Shown here piece by piece: positions 60,474 to 64,000 of a stretch of 64,000 nucleotides of DNA. The stretch spans positions 2,465,254 to 2,529,253 of the forward strand of contig JAVSMN010000001.1 in assembly GCA_032027205.1 (NCBI GenBank), given 5' to 3'. Under the pieces are notes generated by a model. It did no database searches. It worked only from the letters and a program-made list of their open reading frames with translations, and was not told where the DNA came from. The DNA comes from Zeimonas sp032027205 (GTDB lineage Bacteria; Pseudomonadota; Gammaproteobacteria; Burkholderiales; Burkholderiaceae_E). The stretch's first letter is position 1, and every line of letters begins with the position of its first letter. The translations under genes were made by a program, and so were the position numbers.

Positions 60474-60509
60474 CGCTGCCGAATACAGTTCCGGATTTCG
60501 TTCCACTTC

Positions 60510-60578
60510 ATGCGTCCTGTTCGGGAACTTCAGCCGCTTCGCACCTGGCGTCGCTGGCATTGGCGGTGCTGGCGCTGA
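60510..60578 (+). CDS. trpL: trp leader peptide (TrpL-like)
   Basis: A 22-codon ORF starting at the ATG at 60510 and ending at TGA (60576-60578). Its second half reads RTWRRWHWRCWR: four Trp codons (60546, 60555, 60561, 60570) within nine codons, where a chance ORF would have about none. It lies 117 bases before trpE in the 223-base gap after gph, behind an extended -10 promoter. This is the classic position and composition of an attenuation leader. The ribosome-binding site is weak. The remaining gap holds the hairpins listed separately and no other gene. Confidence 0.85.
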   Translation: MRPVRELQPLRTWRRWHWRCWR

Positions 60579-60590
60579 CAGCCGCACTGC
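60563..60590 (+). promoter_or_regulatory. Hairpin overlapping the Trp-codon run
   Basis: GCGGTGC (60563-60569) can pair with GCACTGC (60584-60590) with one G-U pair, giving a 7-bp stem. It begins within the Trp-codon run, so a ribosome stalled there would block it. It is a candidate for the 1:2-type pause hairpin of an attenuator. Confidence 0.45.
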
Positions 60591-60657
60591 CGCGGGCCGG
60601 CCGTCGCGCCGCGCGCCCGCGTTCCTGAACTCCCGATAGAACCGCGCCTTCGGCGCT

Positions 60658-60682
60658 CTCGCGAAGCGAGTCGGCTTCGCGA
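60658..60682 (+). promoter_or_regulatory. Mutually exclusive hairpins before trpE
   Basis: TCGCGAAGC (60659-60667) pairs perfectly with GCTTCGCGA (60674-60682), 9 bp. An alternative 5-bp hairpin CTCGC-GAA-GCGAG (60658-60670) uses the same left arm. A third, GCGCC-TTC-GGCGC, precedes them at 60644-60656. No T tract follows; the large stem ends 13 bases before the trpE ATG and could occlude its ribosome-binding site. Confidence 0.5.
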
Positions 60683-60695
60683 CGGAACGGACGTC

Positions 60696-62192
60696 ATGAC
60701 CGAACCCGGATTCCGGGCACTCGCTGCCCGTGGCTACAACCGCATCCCGCTCGTGCTCGAGTGTCTCGCCGACCTCGACACGCCGCTCACGCTGTACCGG
60801 AAACTCGCCGACGCGCCGTGGAGCTTCCTGCTCGAATCGGTGGTCGGCGGCGAGCGTTCGGCGCGCTATTCGTTCATCGGACTGCCGGCGCGCACCGTGC
60901 TGCGTTCCACCGCGGACGGGGCGGAGTTGCTGCGCGACGGCGAGCTCGTCGAGCGCCGGCAGGGCAACCCGCTCGATTTCGTCGAGCACTTCCTGCGCGG
61001 CTTTCGCGTCGCGCCCTGCGCGGTGTTGCCGCGCTCGTGCGGCGGACTCGCCGGATATTTCGGCTACGACGCCGTGCGTCACATCGAGCCGAGCGTGCGC
61101 ACGCGCGACAAAGCCGACCCGGTAGGCGTCCCCGACCTGCTGCTGATGCTCTGCGAGGAGTTTGCCGTCGTCGACAACGTTGCCGGGCGGATCTATCTCG
61201 TCGTTCATGTCGATCCGCAGCGCGGCGATGCCCATCAACGCGGCATCGAGCGACTGCACGTGCTGCGCGAACGACTGGCGGCGCCCATCGACGCACCGGC
61301 GTCGCCCAGGTTCGAGCGCGGCAGCGAGCGGCGTCCGTTCGCGTGCGACGAATACCTGTCGGCGGTCGCGCGAGCGAAGGAGTACATCGCCGCCGGCGAC
61401 GCGATGCAGATCCAGGTCGGACAGCTGGTCGAGCGCGAGTTCCGCCCGCATCCGCTGACGCTGTATCGCGCGCTGCGTTCGATCAACCCGTCGCCGTACC
61501 TGTACTACTACGACTTCGACGACTTCCACGTCGTCGGGTCGTCGCCGGAGATCCTCGTGCGTCGCGACCGGCTCGACGACGGCGACCGCGTCACCGTGCG
61601 GCCGCTGGCTGGCACCCGGCGTCGAGGCGCCACGCCCGACGAAGACGAGGCGCTCGCCGCCGAGCTGCTCGCCGATCCGAAGGAGCGCGCCGAGCACCTG
61701 ATGTTGATCGACCTGGCGCGCAACGACATCGGACGCATTGCGCGCACCGGAACGGTCCGCGTGACCGAGCGCTTCGCGGTCGAGAAGTACTCGCACGTCA
61801 TGCACATCGTGTCGAACGTCGAAGGCCGACTCGATCCCGACCTGGACGCGCTCGACGTCGTGCGCGCGACCTTCCCGGCCGGAACGCTCGCCGGTGCGCC
61901 GAAGGTGCGCGCGATGCAGATCATCGACGAGCTCGAGCCGACGCGGCGGGGGCTGTACGGCGGCGCCTGCGGCTACCTGTCCTTCGCCGGCGACGTCGAT
62001 CTCGCGATCGCGATCCGCACGGCCGTGGTGCGCGACGGCGTGCTCTACGCGCAGGCCGCCGCCGGTGTGGTGGCCGATTCGGTTCCCGAGAACGAATGGC
62101 AGGAAACCGAGAACAAGCTGCGCGCGGTGCTGCGCGCCGCGGAATTCGCCGAGGACGGGCTCGCGATCGAAGGAGAGCCGACATGCTGCTGA
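60696..62192 (+). CDS. trpE: TrpE, anthranilate synthase component I
   Basis: Chorismate-using catalytic subunit, 498 residues. LLESVVGGERSARYSFIGL in the N-terminal half belongs to the regulatory domain with the tryptophan-binding LLES motif, so feedback inhibition is expected. The catalytic half carries FVVGSSPEILVR-like (HVVGSSPEILVRRD), RPLAGTRRRGATPDED, DLARNDIGRIA and GTLAGAPKVRAMQIIDELE. It overlaps trpG by 10 bases, consistent with a stoichiometric complex. Confidence 0.97.
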   Translation: MTEPGFRALAARGYNRIPLVLECLADLDTPLTLYRKLADAPWSFLLESVVGGERSARYSFIGLPARTVLRSTADGAELLRDGELVERRQGNPLDFVEHFLRGFRVAPCAVLPRSCGGLAGYFGYDAVRHIEPSVRTRDKADPVGVPDLLLMLCEEFAVVDNVAGRIYLVVHVDPQRGDAHQRGIERLHVLRERLAAPIDAPASPRFERGSERRPFACDEYLSAVARAKEYIAAGDAMQIQVGQLVEREFRPHPLTLYRALRSINPSPYLYYYDFDDFHVVGSSPEILVRRDRLDDGDRVTVRPLAGTRRRGATPDEDEALAAELLADPKERAEHLMLIDLARNDIGRIARTGTVRVTERFAVEKYSHVMHIVSNVEGRLDPDLDALDVVRATFPAGTLAGAPKVRAMQIIDELEPTRRGLYGGACGYLSFAGDVDLAIAIRTAVVRDGVLYAQAAAGVVADSVPENEWQETENKLRAVLRAAEFAEDGLAIEGEPTCC

Positions 62193-62746
62193 TGATCGAC
62201 AACTACGACAGTTTCACCTTCAATCTCGTGCAGTATTTCGCCGAGTTGCACGAGGAAGTGCGCACCGTTCGCAACGACGCGATCGACCTCGACGCGATCG
62301 AAGCGCTGGCGCCCGATCGCATCGTCATCTCGCCCGGCCCGTGCTCGCCCGGGGAGGCCGGCATCTCGGTGGCGCTCGTGCGACGCTTCGCCGGCCAGTT
62401 GCCGATTCTCGGCGTATGCCTCGGCCATCAGGCGATCGGCGCGGCCTTCGGCGCGCGCATCGTGCGCGCACGCCACGTCGTTCACGGCAAGACCTCGACG
62501 ATTTCCCACGATGGCGCGGGCGTCTTTCGCACGCTTCCCGACCGGTACAGCGCCGTGCGCTACCACTCGCTTGCCGTCGATCTCGCAAGCCTTCCCGACT
62601 GCCTCGAGCCCACCGCCTTCAGCGACGACGGCGAGTTGATGGGGCTGCGCCATCGCGACTACGCCGTCGAGGGCGTGCAATTCCATCCCGAGTCGCTGCT
62701 CACCGAGCACGGCCACGCGCTGCTGCGCAATTTCCTGGAGAACTGA
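62183..62746 (+). CDS. trpG: TrpG, anthranilate synthase glutaminase
   Basis: Class I amidotransferase that supplies ammonia to TrpE; 187 residues. MIDNYDSFTFNLVQYF opens the chain, the nucleophile is Cys79 in ILGVCLGHQAIG, and the His-Glu pair is in VQFHPESLLTEHG. No fused TrpD is present. In many relatives TrpG is shared with folate synthesis (PabA role), possible here too. An AGGAG ribosome-binding site lies inside the trpE end. Confidence 0.96.
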   Translation: MLLMIDNYDSFTFNLVQYFAELHEEVRTVRNDAIDLDAIEALAPDRIVISPGPCSPGEAGISVALVRRFAGQLPILGVCLGHQAIGAAFGARIVRARHVVHGKTSTISHDGAGVFRTLPDRYSAVRYHSLAVDLASLPDCLEPTAFSDDGELMGLRHRDYAVEGVQFHPESLLTEHGHALLRNFLEN

Positions 62747-62747
62747 A

Positions 62748-63791
62748 ATGACGATCACTGCACAGGAGGCGCTGACGCGCTGCATCGAACACCGCGAGAT
62801 CTTCCACGACGAGATGCTGGCGCTGATGCGCAGCATCATGAGCGGGGAGATGTCGGCGCCGATGATGGCGGCGATCCTGACGGGCCTGCGGGTGAAGAAG
62901 GAGACGGTGGGCGAGATCGCCGCGGCGGCGCAGGTGATGCGCGAGTTCGCCAACAAGGTCGAAGTGGACGCGGGGCCGCATTTCGTCGACATCGTCGGCA
63001 CCGGTGGCGACGGTTCGCACACTTTCAACATCTCGACGGCGGCTGCCTTCGTCGCGGCGGCGGCGGGCGCCACCGTGGCCAAGCACGGCAATCGCGGCGT
63101 TTCGTCGAAATCGGGCTCGGCCGACGCGCTCGAGGCGCTCGGCGCGAACATCATGCTAGCGCCGCAACAGGTGGCCGATTGCATCCGCGAGACCGGGGTC
63201 GGCTTCATGTTCGCGCCGAACCATCATCCCGCGATGAAGAACGTGGCGCCGATCCGCCGCGAACTGGGCGTGCGGACGATCTTCAACATCCTCGGGCCGC
63301 TGACCAACCCCGCAGGCGCGCCGAACATCCTGATGGGCGTTTTTCATCCCGATCTGGTGGGGATACAGGTGCGCGTGATGCAGAATCTCGGGGCGAAGCA
63401 CGCGATGGTCGTGTGGGGCAAGGACGGGATGGACGAGGTGTCTCTCGGAGCGGCAACGATGGTGGGCGAACTTCGCCACGGACAGGTGCGCGAGTACGAG
63501 ATCCACCCCGAGGACTTCGGCCTGTCGATGATCAGCAACCGCGGCCTTCGCGTGGCAGACGCGCTCGAATCGAAGGAAATGGTGCTCGAGGCGCTGGGCA
63601 ACCGTCCGGGAACGCCGCGCGAGATCGTCGCGCTGAACGCGGGCACCGCGCTCTATGCGGCGGATGTCGTCGACTCGATTCCCGCCGGCATCGAGCGCGC
63701 GCGCGAAGCCATCGCCAGCGGAGCCGCGCGGGAGCGGCTCGACGCCTTCGTCCGGTTCACGCAGCGCGCCGGGCCATCGCGGGCCACCTGA
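62748..63791 (+). CDS. trpD: TrpD, anthranilate phosphoribosyltransferase
   Basis: Transfers phosphoribose from PRPP to anthranilate; 347 residues. MSGEMSAPMMAAILTGLRVK at the N-terminus, the PRPP loop IVGTGGDGSHTFNIS, KHGNRGVSSKSGSADALEAL, and the anthranilate-site NILGPLTNPAGA are all present. It follows trpG by one base and precedes trpC by 74 bases. Confidence 0.97.
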   Translation: MTITAQEALTRCIEHREIFHDEMLALMRSIMSGEMSAPMMAAILTGLRVKKETVGEIAAAAQVMREFANKVEVDAGPHFVDIVGTGGDGSHTFNISTAAAFVAAAAGATVAKHGNRGVSSKSGSADALEALGANIMLAPQQVADCIRETGVGFMFAPNHHPAMKNVAPIRRELGVRTIFNILGPLTNPAGAPNILMGVFHPDLVGIQVRVMQNLGAKHAMVVWGKDGMDEVSLGAATMVGELRHGQVREYEIHPEDFGLSMISNRGLRVADALESKEMVLEALGNRPGTPREIVALNAGTALYAADVVDSIPAGIERAREAIASGAARERLDAFVRFTQRAGPSRAT

Positions 63792-63865
63792 AGCAGGAGA
63801 GCGTCTTGTATCTCGTCGCCAACGCCCCGGACATCCGTATCGACCCCGTAGCAGCGAGCCTGAAG

Positions 63866-64000
63866 ATGAGCAGCGACATTCTCGAGCGCATCGTCACGGT
63901 CAAGCGTGACGAGCTTGCTGCCTGCAAGCGCGAGCGCTCTTTCATTGCTGCCCGCCGCGAGGCCGAGGCGGCGGTTCGTGTCGATCCGCCGCGCGGCTTC
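63866..64000 (+). CDS. trpC: TrpC, indole-3-glycerol-phosphate synthase (3' truncated by window)
   Basis: The first 45 codons of trpC. MSSDILERIVTVKRDELAAC is the family N-terminus, which binds the phosphate-proximal part of the substrate in IGPS. The gene runs off the window at 64000. An upstream in-frame TTG is possible but gives no family similarity. The 74-base gap after trpD shows no other gene. The catalytic motifs lie beyond the edge. Confidence 0.9.
   Translation, partial: MSSDILERIVTVKRDELAACKRERSFIAARREAEAAVRVDPPRGF

Overview
The window is a chromosomal segment of a very GC-rich (roughly two-thirds G+C by eye) beta-proteobacterium, most likely a member of the Burkholderiales. The evidence is gene order: mlaFEDACB-ibaG-murA-his-tatABC, degS/nif3/petABC/sspAB, hemA-prfA-prmC-grxD, and rpe-gph-trpEGDC are arrangements familiar from that order. 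Other support is a monofunctional HisB, a short-form HisG and a PVWY Qo motif in cytochrome b. Genes are densely packed, often with 4-bp ATGA/GTGA/TTGA overlaps. I see no insertion sequence, prophage, integrase or CRISPR array.

Layout. (1) 1-16.1 kb, all plus strand: the Mla retrograde phospholipid transport operon (its mlaF is cut by the window edge), an ABC-2 exporter pair, ibaG, murA, a complete histidine cluster (hisG, a fused hisD-hisC, hisB, H, A, F, I, E), a HIT hydrolase and tatABC. (2) 16.1-23.2 kb: a DegS-like protease (minus), a Nif3-like protein, mscL (minus), the cytochrome bc1 genes petABC ending in a strong intrinsic terminator, sspAB and tRNA-Thr(TGT). (3) 23.2-27.1 kb: a gene fragment, then a second MCE-type transporter (STAS-permease fusion, ATPase, MCE protein, auxiliary lipoprotein). 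(4) 27.1-33.2 kb, minus strand: a small membrane protein, a universal stress protein, grxD, prmC, prfA, hemA, ilvA. (5) 33.3-39.8 kb, plus: yqaA, a HIT protein, a large unrecognised protein, a DUF971 protein, ubiE, a Tim44-like protein, a ubiJ-like gene and an exported protein. (6) 39.8-46.3 kb: rlpA and an SDR (minus), gdhA, a DUF3014 protein, a ferritin-like protein and a pair of zinc-ribbon membrane proteins. (7) 46.3-53.8 kb: an accessory-looking, tightly packed plus-strand run of MFS - napG - napH - MFS - VOC - PEP-mutase-like - AhpD-like - DUF1345 - SDR genes. (8) 53.8-64 kb: lipA (minus), a GNAT fragment, tRNA-Phe (minus), a UbiH-like hydroxylase, dsbC, mltA and apaG (minus), then rpe-gph and the trp operon, cut inside trpC.

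How the genes fit together. Several envelope functions meet here: two lipid-transport MCE systems, MurA, MltA and RlpA for peptidoglycan, TatABC (which should export the Rieske protein and NapG encoded here), DsbC and DegS. The his and trp genes form two complete or nearly complete amino-acid routes.

Most noteworthy: an in-frame HisD-HisC fusion; a previously hidden 22-codon trp leader ORF with four Trp codons behind an extended -10 promoter that overlaps the gph stop; gene fragments on the 3' side of both tRNA genes; orphan napGH between two efflux pumps; and a paired zinc-ribbon membrane module of unknown role. I found no convincing wholly new multi-gene defence or mobile system.
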